Assembly (NCBI GenBank): GCA_029448655.1
Contig: JACCLO010000067.1
Location: forward strand, 1 to 64,000
Length of the DNA: 64,000 bases
Source: Wolfiporia cocos
Lineage: Eukaryota > Basidiomycota > Agaricomycetes > Polyporales > Phaeolaceae
Direction: 5' to 3'
A program made the position numbers and the translations under genes. The notes below the pieces were generated by a model that was given only the letters and a program-made list of their open reading frames with translations, did not search any database and was not told the origin of the DNA. Shown piece after piece: positions 10,290 through 20,837 of this stretch (positions are counted from its first letter, which is position 1; every line of letters begins with the position of its first letter).

Positions 10290-10852
10290 TGTCACAAATT
10301 ATTCCACTAATAGTTTGGACTCCCTCGCTATAGGACGCACGCGCGGCGCTAGGCGTACGCCGCGTCTCTGCGCTGTAGCCACCTCCGGCGTCTCCCAGTT
10401 ATTGCAGGTCACCTGGTCGTTTGGTTAGCGCTGTAGGGTAGCGCGCGCCTCAGGTACCGTCACATATGGTCACATTGTTACATGTCTCGTTACCTAGCAC
10501 ATGACCCATTAGATAGCGGTGCACAGACCACGTCTTTAGGGCGGTCTCGGTAGTATACACAAGCATGTATATAATACGACGAGATGCGGGCTTACACCCC
10601 ATCTCTCAGATTCTCGACAATGGTGAATAACCCTTTCTCGCTTAACGCTGTGTGATCTCCTGGCCCGGGGCCCGTATCTCGTCCTACCTTGTCTGTGAGG
10701 TTATCAGCTATGTCGGCGTACACTAGGAATGCGGGGATGCCCCATCCATGTAGCCTCTGCGCTCACCTCTGGTTGGTGCCTTGTAGCCTCGATTGTAGGC
10801 CTGTATGGATCCCCCTGAGCCCAGGGGTCGCACAGACAGTGAGTCTGTGTCA
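10290..10852 (+). repeat. TRIM-like element, 3' LTR
   Basis: 563 bp and near-identical to the 5' copy. It ends with the U5 hairpin CACAGAC/GTCTGTG (10831-10849), the terminal CA, then target duplication GGTCT and element A integrase. Confidence 0.93.
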
Positions 10853-12184
10853 GGTCTACTCTTGTACCATAACAAGATCTACGTTCCCAAGGCACCAGAA
10901 GAGCTTAGAAATAAGGTCTTACAATTACACCATGACCACCCTACTGCAGGGCATATGGGGAGATGGAAGACATACAAACTCATCTCACGTAATTACTGGT
11001 GGCCAGGACTAACCAACTCGGTAAAGAAATACATACAGGAATGCGACACATGCCAGCAAATGAAGAATCGCCCGCAAAAGCCATATGGACCCCTGATACC
11101 TAACGAAGTACCAGAAGCCCCATGGGAGATAATAACCATGGATTTCATTATGTACCTACCCAAGTCGAAGATAGACAACAAGGTGTATGACGGAATCATG
11201 GTTGTAGTCAATTGCTTGACCAAGCGAGCATGCTTCTTCCCCATCTCCAGCAAATTCGGAACAAAGGATCCCGTAAGAGTCCTATACAGAAGGTTTTACC
11301 CAATACATGGGCTACCTAAACGTATCATTTCCGATCACGGAGTGCAGTTTGCATCCAAACTATTCGGCGAATGGTGTAAACTGCTAGGGATAGAACATGC
11401 CATGACTATGGCATATCACCCACAGGCAGATGGACAGATGGAAAGAATGAATCAGACACTTGAACAATACCTCAGATGCTATGTAAACTCGTATTGCAAA
11501 GACAATTGGTCTCAATTCCTGCCTACGGCGGAATTTGCATACAACAACGCAGCGTCAGAGACTACCAAGATGTCACCATTCTACGTCGAGTTGGGAAGGC
11601 ACCCAAAGGCTGGGCCAGCAGATTTAGCTATTCAGGCAAAAGCAGACCTTAATGAAATTGCAACCGATCGTTGGAACGCTCAGGAGCAAGCCAAAGCCGC
11701 AATGCAGTTAGCAGCTGACAGTATGAAGTGGTATTACAATCAATCGATCCAGAAAGTACCCTTCAAGGTTGGAGACAAGGTTATGATAGACGTAAGGGAT
11801 TACCAAACATCCGAAAGAAGTTTGGCCCCCAGGTACACCGGCCCGTTCAAAATAGTCGAACAACTGTCACCCGTGACTTTCAGACTACACATGGATGGCC
11901 AATACCGAGCCTATCACCCGGTCTTCCATGCGTCAAAGCTAACACCATATACCGGCAAGGAAGAAGCTCCAGAACCAGATAAGTCAGGAGAATACGAAGT
12001 GGAGCAAATACTCAACCACAGATTCACACCCTCAGGAAAACTACAATTCCTGGTGCGATGGTTAGGGTACTCCATGGGAGAAGACACATGGGAATATGAA
12101 GATGACTTCGTCAACACTAAGGAGTTGGTAGACGAATACAAGGCAGAACATGCCCTTAACGCACATACCGCTCCGCGAAGATGA
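10853..12184 (+). pseudogene. Element A integrase with chromodomain
   Basis: Pol 3' half in one open frame. The HHCC zinc module reads LHHDHPTAGH and CDTCQQMK. The catalytic core has D (TMDFI), D (SDHGVQFASKLF) and E (QMERMNQ). After the core comes the Ty3-type C-terminal block ending YHPVFHASKLTPY. A chromodomain follows (EYEVEQILNHRF, FLVRWLGYS, EDTWEYE), which in chromoviruses directs integration to modified histones. The frame ends at TGA (12182-12184), but the same frame stays open beyond it into a dUTPase. The apparent start upstream of 10853 lies inside the TRIM LTR and is not real. Confidence 0.93.
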
Positions 12185-12916
12185 CACACCCACAATATTC
12201 AAGTATTCGAACCAGATGACAACCCAGACTGGAAAGTTGGGGATTGTTATCTATGGCCAGATGATTGGCCACTGCAGAGAGGTGAATTTACTCCGGAAGA
12301 ATGCAAGAAAGTACGGAAGTGGTTAGTACGGGACAAATTCGGCAACTCCGTAGAAGAAGGCACTTGCTTCAACGAATATCTCGAATTCGCAGTAGGACCC
12401 CAGGGCACATATCCAGAAAGAGGCACTGAACATGCCACCGGATTTGACATCTACTCAGCCGAAGCTACCAGGATAAACCCTCACACCACCATGCTCGTGA
12501 AAACAGACCTAAGAATCCTATTCCCTTATGGATTCAGCGGCAAACTGGAGACACATTCTAGCATGGCGAAGAAGGGCATACAGGTACAAGGCAGAGTCAT
12601 AGACTGGGATTACTGTGGAGAAGTGATAGTCATGCTCTACAACTTCACCGGATATCCATACATGGTTAACCATAGGGACAAGATAGCACAATTACTTCTG
12701 CAACCTGTCCCTCAACCAGAAATCCACCATAGTACAACCTACATGTACAATCAACAATACTTGAAGGACACAGCTCGTGGTGACAAAGGCTTTGGTCATA
12801 CTGGTAGACACTTGGGAGAAGTCAAAATACTCCCTCATGACTATGAGGATTGGGACCGCCTGATGGAGCCCTCAGCGAGCAAGTGGCAAGATGTCGAACC
12901 ACCGATCACCGAGTAA
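12185..12916 (+). pseudogene. Element A C-terminal dUTPase domain, in frame after TGA
   Basis: Continues in the integrase frame after the single TGA. Trimeric dUTPase motifs are recognisable in order: ERGTEHATGFDIYSAEA (motif 1), KLETHSS where GRSS/GRSG is usual (motif 2, degenerate), VIDWDYCGEVIVMLYN (motif 3), DKIAQLLLQPV (motif 4) and RGDKGFGHTG (motif 5, the glycine-rich nucleotide flap). dUTPase removes dUTP and limits uracil in the cDNA. It sits at the extreme 3' end of pol, unlike element B where it lies between protease and RT. An ATG at 12491 begins inside the domain and is unlikely to be the true start. Ends at TAA 12914-12916. Confidence 0.85.
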
Positions 12917-12939
12917 CCTTTGCAGGGACCGCAAATCTT

Positions 12940-12952
12940 GAAGAGGGGGTAA
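12940..12952 (+). other. Element A polypurine tract
   Basis: GAAGAGGGGGTAA immediately before the 3' LTR start TGTCAC at 12953. It fixes the 3' LTR boundary and the plus orientation of element A. Confidence 0.85.
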
Positions 12953-14153
12953 TGTCACAAATTTTCCTATATTTTTCCCTATTTTTCCTAGACTTGTAGT
13001 CCAGTTTGTAGCATAGTTAGCGTAGCACGGATACTTGTAGATCACGTGACCCAGTAGAACTAGATGCCGACGGAACCTTCTAGCAGGTTCCATCCCATTC
13101 CACAGATATCACATGTTAATGCTCATATGTGTGACCGCTGACTCATTACACTTGTAGAGTCACCTGCCATCTGACTCATTCATAGTCATAGCGCATACGT
13201 TATCACTTACGGTCACATGCAACCTGACTCATACCATAGTACCGTAGGTCCTAGTAGTATTAGGGGTCTTGTATTGCATGTGTCACAGTATTATCTAAAC
13301 GCCCTATTTTTCCGCTATCCGTAGCCATTTATCCGGTATTTATACGCATAACTACGAGTTATCCAGTACTTATCCCATACGGCTATAACCTTACGGTTAT
13401 TATTGCCCTTACGGCTTCTCAACGTACGCTTATGCGCTACTAAGCTAGAATGACACAGCGCTTACACGCTAGTCATGCCCCATGACACGTCCGGCTTGCA
13501 ACCGTACCACGTCATAACCTACGTCATGGACTAGACCTACGGTCTTGTCCAGACTATGATATCATCATGATGTCACCACCATCATATGTCTAGGTCCCGA
13601 CCTATGTATAGACACATGGCACCATACTGGCATCATACCCTCGTCATCAGTCTAGCCCTCGGGCTTACGACCAATGGCACTAATGGCTCGGCGCTCCGCC
13701 TTAGTCATTCCCCGGGATACAGCCTATGGCAGTTACCCCTCAAGACTCGGCCTTCGGCCTTGTCGTCATACTGGTCTCAACCGCCCCCATGTGAATGTCT
13801 ACAGGTAATATGATAGGTTCGCCATTACCGGCTTACCACGGTCTATTTCTAGCACAATCACACATCTATGCCTTATGCCGATACCGTACCAGTATCACAT
13901 GCTAACCCTTCTATTCGTAGATGGATCTTCCTTCCGTTGATGGTTACTCAGCCACAACGCCATACTAGGTACATACTGTATAGTAGTACCAAACATGTAT
14001 ATAAGATAGGGACTAAGCGTCCTATACGTCTTAGTTCTATTCTTCTAGGCTATGCGCCTAAGAATCCTCTCACTTAGCTGCACTAGAATAGTCTACCTTA
14101 CCTCCCTCCCCACTGGAGGATAAGTGGTGAGTCCCACAGACTGTTCTGTGTCA
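12953..14153 (+). repeat. Element A 3' LTR (1201 bp)
   Basis: TGTCACAAATTTTCC...TTCTGTGTCA. TATATAAG at 13998-14005, followed by the primer-like core AGTTCTATTCTTCT, which is the same core as in the LARD-like element. It ends with the U5 hairpin CACAGA/TCTGTG (14135-14150). The following five bases GCATG directly abut the TATA box of another LTR fragment. The 5' LTR is outside the window. Confidence 0.9.
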
Positions 14154-14340
14154 GCATGTATATATACTGGAACAGTCTGAGCGTTACAACTCAGTTCTGT
14201 TCTCCTCGATATTGAGCTACTGCCTAACAAGCAACCTCATCGCTCATACACTTTTACTTGCTATCTCTTCTTGTGTGTGTATACCTCTAAGCCGCCCTCA
14301 AGAAACACTATTAGTGAGTATTAGGTTTGGGTTTGTGTCA
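14154..14340 (+). repeat. Partial LTR (TATA, R and U5) that received element A
   Basis: Starts GCATG then TATATATA at 14159, followed by CTGAG/CTCAG (14178-14193), GTTCTGTTCTCCTCG and an end at TTTGTGTCA (14334-14340). This is the right part of a plus-sense LTR. Its left part must lie beyond element A, outside the window. Confidence 0.65.
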
Positions 14341-14785
14341 CCGTGATCCGTGATCGGGATTGGGTTGCCAGCCAATAGCAGTAAAGCCTGTTGGCTATAC
14401 TTAGCTATGGTGCCATAGTTGCATGAGCATGGTGTGCTCATGATGTCATAGGCAGTGTGCCTTGATGATGTAGTGGTCTAGCTAGACTGGCTAGACTGGG
14501 TGACGTAGTGGTGACGTGTCTGTCATGGTGACATATGTCGTGACTTGCTTCTGGTGTTATCCATGTGGATTGATAGGCCGCGTGGTTGATAGAAGAGCTT
14601 GACTAATAGTCTATGACTAGCGTGTCGCATGTGTCGTATCAGCTTAATAGTGTGTAAGTACCTTGTGTAAGTGATAAGGGTTGGCAATGGGATAAGTCCC
14701 TGATAACTGATAGGTAGACGTATAAATCCTAGAATAATTGCTATAAATAGCAGAAAAATGGCCATGTCCTGTAAATACTGTGACA
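14341..14785 (-). repeat. Partial minus-sense LTR (U3 part)
   Basis: Ends ACTGTGACA at 14785. In minus sense it starts TGTCACAGTATTTACAGG and then resembles the U3 of the LARD-like LTR (AATTGCTAT, GGATTTATACGTCTA, TTATC...CCATTGCC pieces in the same order). The U5 end is missing here, probably because the preceding LTR inserted into it. Confidence 0.6.
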
Positions 14786-14820
14786 TGGCACAGACTAGTC
14801 AGTCTTAATGATGCAGCAAG

Positions 14821-15260
14821 TGTCACAGATTTTGGGTCCCCTTCAGTAATCAAACCAAGGCACTAGTGGTACTGAAGTCACATGATGGTTTGGCCCTCAT
14901 CAGGTAGTATAGCGGTATAACATCTAGCATAGCGTGGCACCCTAGAGGCACATGACTTGCTTACATATACAGAGGCTGTGTAGATAGTGCATGGACCCTT
15001 ACGTTAGGGTAGGCCCTAAGGCCCACCTGCGCTCATCCTCATGTATATATAGTATGTCGTCTGAGGCTTACACCTCAGACTTGTCAATCTCGTTGTTGGG
15101 GGCGTTTCCCCTCTTAGCTGGCATTCTTAGTCTTGCTGGTCTTGTGTGCCCACCTCGCCTCGCTATGGCCCCAAGGCCCCTTAGCAACTAGGTGTTGTAC
15201 TCTACCTATTCGGTATTGGGGGTATATTAGATGGTAGTGAGCCTATGCCACTTTGTGACA
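14821..15260 (+). repeat. LTR-like unit (440 bp)
   Basis: TGTCACAGATTTTGGG...CTTTGTGACA. TATATATA at 15044, then the perfect 8-bp dyad GTCTGAGG/CCTCAGAC with loop CTTACA at 15059-15080. The flanks do not show a matching 5-bp duplication, so the right boundary or a recombination is uncertain. Confidence 0.6.
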
Positions 15261-15394
15261 AGCTCCTTGTAATCCTTAGTGACCTTGTTGTCTAGCAATG
15301 CTTTACAAATCTCTCGGAGTATCGGTTCATCCAATTCTGGCACCACATGGGAGGTATCAAGAGCCATTGCCATGAACTCTCGCTCGAAAAATTC
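15261..15394 (-). pseudogene. Ty3/gypsy pol fragment (RNase H-integrase linker)
   Basis: The minus strand reads EFFEREFMAMALD and LREICKALLDNKVTKDYKEL, clearly related to element A's linker at 8770-8930 but diverged. It is caught between two LTR units with TGTCAC ends at 15260 (minus) and 15395 (plus). It is therefore a remnant of another, older element of the same family. Confidence 0.8.
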
Positions 15395-15958
15395 TGTCAC
15401 AAATCTAGGTCACGCTAGATACTAGGACGTTATGGAGCAGTAACTAGGGTATATTCCCCCTAAGGTGGTGACCTGAATACAATAGGCACCAAGCATGGGA
15501 ATATGAACTGCAGATATAGCCGGACCCTTGATAACAGCCAAGCTGTTATCATAGCCCTTTTGGGGGAGTGGCTATATTGCCACTCATGAGCACATTGCAT
15601 TGGGTCCATGGTGCGTCTTGTGATATCAGTCCTGCACTTCCATAATTGACATCCAATGTGCTGCTTGACATGCTCACCACACTTGGCATGCCAAACCAGT
15701 ACTCACACCTGATTGGCTAGTGTACATCATCAGGTGATAAGTTAGTTGTAGTAATTGGCACAAGATTGACAACAGAAAGTGTGCCCAGCGTCTGCAGACA
15801 ATTCTCCTTCAGTGATGGGGGTAGCAGAACAGTGTTGAACTTTGGCACCTTGAGCTTCTCCATTCCCACACCTGGCCTGTGTCAACCATTGCATCTCTGG
15901 GGATTTGCATACTCAGCCTCACTCTCATTCTCATACACATTCAATGAGGGCTTGTGTG
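15395..15958. other. LTR fragment and unassigned sequence
   Basis: Starts TGTCACAAATCTAGG at 15395 like a plus-sense LTR, but no TATA/R/U5 end can be found. It contains a strong hairpin GATAACAG/CTGTTATC near 15529-15550. From about 15725 the sequence no longer looks LTR-like. It is the left flank of the target of the next solo LTR. No supported gene. Confidence 0.4.
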
Positions 15959-16921
15959 TGTCACAGATTCTGAAAAGAGGTACCCCCCCCCTGTCTCAAA
16001 CCCACGTTCTTGGGTAGTACCCCATCATGTGTCTTTGTATGGACTTAGCAGTGTAGCGTAATGGTACAGGTCGCCCCACCCATAGATGGTCACATGGTCA
16101 GTAGCTTAGATACTACAGCACATGACTTAGGTAGCACTCAGCAATACGCACAGACCCTGCCTTTAGGGTGGGTCTCTAGTATACAGTGACAGTGTTCCTC
16201 ATGTACTTAAGCTGTGACACTCTGGGGCTTACTCCCCAGAGTGTCACAGATATATTACTGTTGAATTCACCCTCACTATAGCTTTATGAGCACTGCTGTA
16301 CATGCATGTGCCCCTCTACACTATGGTATTCCTCTCCCCTTCGTCCTGTAGTTACTGTAACAACCCTGCACCACTCGTCGATCAGCGCCCTTAGGGTAGG
16401 CGCACGTGCCTCTACCCATAACATGGTCACACTTTCATTACATACTCATGACTAGTTACTGTTATGCCTGACCTCATAGTTACTGCGCACAGATCAGCAC
16501 TTCAGGGTAGACACACTAGCGTACACGCAGATGTATATAAAGTATGACAAATGAGGCCTTATGCCTCATTCTTAGGATTTTTGGCAATTGGGCCTAACCA
16601 GCCCCTTTCATTCTCTATGGCTATGGGCCACTCTGCTGTGCTGCTCATCTGACTTGACTGGACAAATGCCACAACCCCTAGCTGTCATCCCTCTAACTGA
16701 GCACCCAGAGTCAACGACAATACTAGGACACGCCAGCAGGCATATACGAGATCCCCAGCAGGGCCAGTCCCACAGACACAGGGTATGTCTGTGTCACAGA
16801 GCTGTTATTCTCGATGATGAGGCTTGTCCTCTCTTTACTCCAAGTCTTATGCATGCTAGTCCAAGGGTTCTGCTCTATGTGACAACTCTAGATGACGGTA
16901 CACCCTTGGCATTTTGTGTCA
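15959..16921 (+). repeat. Solo LTR interrupted by a second solo LTR
   Basis: TGTCACAGATTCTG...TTTTGTGTCA with perfect duplication GTGTG (15954-15958 and 16922-16926). The core promoter has the dyad CTCTGGGG/CCCCAGAG with loop CTTACT (16220-16241). The nested LTR 16242-16796 entered exactly at the right arm of that dyad. Without the nested copy the LTR is about 400 bp. Confidence 0.88.
16242..16796 (+). repeat. Nested solo LTR (555 bp)
   Basis: TGTCACAGATATATT...GTCTGTGTCA with perfect duplication CAGAG (16237-16241 and 16797-16801). TATATAAA at 16534; dyad AATGAGGC/GCCTCATT at 16550-16570; U5 hairpin CACAGAC/GTCTGTG near its end. Confidence 0.92.
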
Positions 16922-16926
16922 GTGTG

Positions 16927-17380
16927 AGCTCACACATGAGAGGGTCTGGCTCATAACTTGAGGTTAATGTCCCAGCGAGTTTGCATGGCATTTATAAACT
17001 CTGCTGTGGCTGGTGCACTGATGCTGTGGATGGGTGCTTAGTGCACACCACACCATGCACAAGGTAACTACTAGAGGGGCAATGCAGGTATGCGCACAAG
17101 CTTTAGTCTTATTACTAGCATATATACTTGTAACCAATTGTATTTATGGATTGTGTTTGGCAGCAACCTCGCACATTAGTCACTGGCATAGTGTGGTGGC
17201 TAACATGAGCTTCTATGTCCTCTACCCACTCTATTGTGGAGCACACAACTTGGAGTGCACATCAGATGAAACATGGCTCTGCAATTGTCCTCTTGTCACC
17301 AGAAACTCCACCCCTAGGATATACGCTAATGCTAGGCTAGCGCTAGGGAGATGCACATGCATAGGTAGATAAGCATTCAC
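16927..17380. other. Unassigned sequence with a piece of a three-copy dispersed segment
   Basis: Bases about 16965-17040 read in minus sense as a diverged copy of a segment also found at 22440-22545 and 24605-24665 (pieces GCCATGCAAACT and GGGACATTAACCTCAAG). The rest (17041-17380) shows no recognisable protein; an open frame of 112 codons on the plus strand has no family I know. Confidence 0.4.
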
Positions 17381-17896
17381 TTATCTTATCTCAATATGGT
17401 CACATGTCATCACTGAGTAGTTACAGCATTACCTAGTCATGTGAGACACAGTCACAGTATGCACAGGCCACGCCATTAGGTCAGGCCTTGTAGCTACAGT
17501 ACGTAGCATCTCCATGTATATAAGTAGGTAGAATCTGAGGATTACTCCTCAGTTCTACTCTTCTCGGCCTAGGGGGCATGTCCCCTGGGAACCTCTCAAC
17601 CCTCTGCTGCATGTGCGTGTGAGCCAGCGGACTGCTCTGCAACAAGCCTGCTGCATCCTACTTGGACATGGGGGTCTCTATTTATTGCATCTCCTAGTTT
17701 TGTCTTTAGCCTGCTAGTCTGGGGGCATACCGGTACACTCATGGGTCAGTACCTCGGGCTTCATGGCAGGTCGTCTCAATAGACAAGCCATCCTGTTCTC
17801 CCCTACAAGGATGGGTAGCCTTTAGGCCTAGGTTAGAAGGTATAGAGGCATCCCCACTAGCATGGGTAGCATGGTCACAAGTATGTTCCCGTGTCA
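17381..17896 (+). repeat. LTR-like core promoter and downstream part
   Basis: TATATAAG at 17517 and dyad CTGAGG/CCTCAG with loop ATTACT at 17535-17552, then GTTCTACTCTTCTCGG as in other R regions here. A possible end GTGTCA lies at 17891-17896. The left end and target duplication could not be placed, so it may be truncated. Confidence 0.45.
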
Positions 17897-18069
17897 CCTC
17901 TGCTGCTCAATAATCTCGGCTGCCTGGTGCAACTTGTGTATAGCATATTCTATGTCTGTTTGGTCTTGATTGTCAGGCTAGGATGTGAAGGTGAGTATAT
18001 CTCTATTTTACTTGTTATATACATACTGCAAACCCACTGCCGCTGCCAGCTCATGTGCGCAGCAATCCA

Positions 18070-19960
18070 TCACGACCAGTTGGTGGGCCCTTTTGAGGCG
18101 AGGAGAGTATCTGAAATGTGATAACAAACTGGTGAGTCTCTCACTTTTGGCTCAATGATCTGCTGAAGTACTGGCAATGACACTACAGGGGCCTCTTTGG
18201 TGTCGGAATCTTGAAGCATGATTGGATCGTCCCAGCTGCCAGATGGTGTCAGCACCAGAACATGGGGCATTCACTCCATCCATGCATGATCTCTGGTAGA
18301 CTCCGGTGGAGGTGCGACTATGCCATTCACCATGACGGTGTAGAATGGCTGAACATGGAGCCACTGCACTGTGACCCACCACGATGATGGTATAGGTGTG
18401 GAAACTTCTTGCACAAGGTGCTTGTAGAGAAGGTACACATGATATTTCTGAGCTCCACAGTTGCATGTCCACGTCATAATGTCTGTATTGTAGATGCTGT
18501 TAATTGGAGTCTGAGCAAGATGTTCCCGTGACCTTCTGAAGGCTTCTTGCATATGGGTAAGTGATCATGAATGCCCTTCACAATGCTTTGTAATGATCTG
18601 TGCAAGGGTCAGTTGATATGGCGGGAGCACTTTTGTGATGATTGCATGCATGGTGAGATCAATGGGCAGGTGATTATAGCAGTGCAGAACTAGCTGCTTG
18701 AGATTCTGCCAGAGCACCTCAACCATCATTGTTATACACTTGCATGGTATGCTTGATGTGTACACCACATGCACCCAGAGACACCAGCAATCATGCGAGT
18801 ACCAGGAGCTCCAGAGGTAAGCTCATACCTCATGAAGATTATTGAGTTTATAGTGTTGATACATCTCATCAATAGCATCTTGTCGAATGTCCTTGGATGT
18901 TCAGCTCTGCCCATGCCATTTAGGGAGAAAATGGTGCTGTGATGCATGCTTTGTGAAAAGCTAGAGGATAGGCAGTCGGTGTGGTGTCAGGCAAAAGACA
19001 TAGCCAGGCTTTGCTTGCTTCATTGTGCTGATTGCTCTGTCATCACAAGGTGAGCTTTCTTGGAGCTCTTCAAGTGCTTCTGCAAACTCCTCAACCTGAT
19101 GCTGCAGATCATCTAGGTCTCAATCCCACTCAGCATCATTCCAATTGTCATGTTTATGACCTATCCAGCCCATTTCTTCATCACTTTCATCTGCATGTAG
19201 ATCAGGTGGGAGTATGCCCTGGCCACTCAGGTGTTCAATGTCAAAGTCTTTGGCATCTTCGGTTTCACTCTTCACAGCAGGATGGCCTGCCGGGATGGGC
19301 TTGAGTCTAAGTGGGGGCAGTGACAGGTGATGACAGATGGATACCCATCAATGAGAAGCCGGATGCGATGGAGAGGCTTCACAGGAGGGGCAGGTAGCTA
19401 GTACATATAATATGAATTAATGAGAATAAAGTCCCATTCCACAATGTTGGAAATAAACAAACGACTGAGCCTGTCTGTTGCAGGTATGGTATGAAGTTAG
19501 CTTTGATGTAAGAGAACTCATGGCAAGCTTCATTGACATCATAGAATGCAGGTGTCTCCTTGTTCTTTGCTAAGCACTGTTTCACTGCATGGAGTGCATG
19601 CCAGAAACATAGCTGATGTTTTGCCTGTGGCCATGTGTTCCTCATTGCATTGATTTCTGACCAATCCTTGTCTGATAATGTATATTCTGGGTTGACACCA
19701 AGGTCCTTCAGCTCACCAAGAAATCTCTCAAGCACAACTTGCTTGACACCCTTATCGGCTTCCTTGTTTGTCGATATCAGTAAGAACACAAGTGGAATAC
19801 CCAACCCATGTGCATCTGCAACTGCACCAAACAGTCCAAAATTGGTCCTGTTTGTGTTCCCTAGACAGATTCAATCTCAGTAATTTACTTACGTAGCAAG
19901 CTTGCATAGCACACACACATGTTGAATCCATTGCAAGCTCCTGTGTATTGGAGGCCCACT
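18070..19960 (-). pseudogene. MULE-type transposase relic with SWIM zinc finger
   Basis: Decayed Mutator-like transposase, read on the minus strand. Near 19940 EEWA...QELAMDSTCVC holds the first catalytic Asp region. After a shift it reads FGLFGAVADAHGLGIPLVFL and then TLSDKDWSEINAMRNTWPQ and KHQLCFWHALHAVKQCL, the MULE DDE core (19520-19830). At 18410-18471 a SWIM-type finger reads WTCNCGAQKYHVYLLYKHL, with one expected Cys changed to Tyr. Between them are IDLTMHAIITKVLPPYQL-type fragments. Several stops and shifts make it inactive. No terminal inverted repeats were found, so element borders are unknown. Confidence 0.8.
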
Positions 19961-20029
19961 CCTCAATAAAATCTGTGACTTAGAAGGCAACTGCCTGAGT
20001 GCTGGGCTCAGCTTGCACATCTAGCAGAG

Positions 20030-20273
20030 TGACACAGACTCACCAGTCTGTGGGACCGGCCCACAGGCCGGGGACAATCCCCCAAAGCCAGTGCATCAGT
20101 GCACATCCTAAGCCAATGGTATGCAGGCAAGGCCCTTGGCTAAGGTACCACCCAGACGGGCAAGGTGAGGAGGGAGAGACCCAGGCAGACTGGCACACAC
20201 ACAGATGAGGTGGTGAGAGAGGGGCTACAGCCCAGACATCAAGAATCTTAGAGATGGGGAGTAAGCCCCATCT
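20030..20273 (-). repeat. Minus-sense LTR, U5/R part
   Basis: Begins TGACACAGACTCACC in the plus strand (the minus-sense end). It runs to the core-promoter dyad AGATGGGG/CCCCATCT (20252-20273), where a plus-sense solo LTR was inserted. The sequence after 20838 is its continuation (minus-sense GTACATACTTAAAGG promoter). The far end was not located. Confidence 0.65.
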
Positions 20274-20832
20274 TGTCACGGTTTTATACCACAAGATATT
20301 GACCCTACATCCCTCGCTTTAGGTCTCTTGGGGTTCCACTGAGCGCACGGTCTCCTCATACCTCTAGTTACCTCCACGTCAACCATCTCACATATTACAT
20401 CACGTTACATGGTAGATAGTGCCTATGATGGGCACACATTCCGTCACCCGCATTATAACATCACAGTATGTACATCATATGGTCATGGTAGCACATGATC
20501 CCTTAGTTATGGCACACAGGCCATTACATTAAGGTAGTCATAGCATACTGATCCATGTACATAAATACACCGGGGATGAGGTCTTACAACCTCATCCTTT
20601 AGATTCTCGATGTTGGGCTATGCCCCTTTCTTCATACTGTCTGAGGGTGCACACCAGTCTTACTGCTGAGTTATTCACTTGCTCATCTGGGATGCACCAT
20701 TGGCAACACATGTCGCCACCTCAGCCATGAGGTCAACCCTGGGTCACCACTGCAGTCCTCTGATGGTACCCTTGTGGATGTGTTGGATTCCCCGGCAGGG
20801 CTGGTCCCACAGACCTATGTAAGTCTGTGTCA
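20274..20832 (+). repeat. Nested solo LTR (559 bp)
   Basis: TGTCACGGTTTT...GTCTGTGTCA with perfect duplication CATCT (20269-20273 and 20833-20837). Dyad GATGAGGT/ACCTCATC with loop CTTACA at 20575-20596; U5 hairpin CACAGAC/GTCTGTG at 20808-20829. It sits exactly at the promoter dyad of the minus-sense LTR around it. Confidence 0.92.
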
Positions 20833-20837
20833 CATCT

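Larger units (their letters stand above)
8976..10852 (+). mobile_element. TRIM-like miniature LTR retrotransposon (1877 bp) in element A pol
   Basis: Two 563-bp LTRs (8976-9538 and 10290-10852) enclose only 751 bp. The flanking duplication GGTCT is perfect (8971-8975, 10853-10857). A self-complementary primer site follows the 5' LTR and a polypurine tract precedes the 3' LTR, so the replication signals are complete. No retrotransposon protein is encoded; open frames in the interior (up to about 119 codons) look like chance. The LTR copies differ at roughly ten positions that I can see (for example TATCACC versus AATAACC, and the final GACA versus GTCA). It is therefore older than the LARD-like insertion. 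Confidence 0.92.

Noticed and set aside
12491..12916. dUTPase as a separate gene starting at the ATG 12491
   Set aside because: This ATG cuts off motif 1 of the dUTPase; the frame is open upstream to the TGA at 12182, so the domain is an extension of pol.
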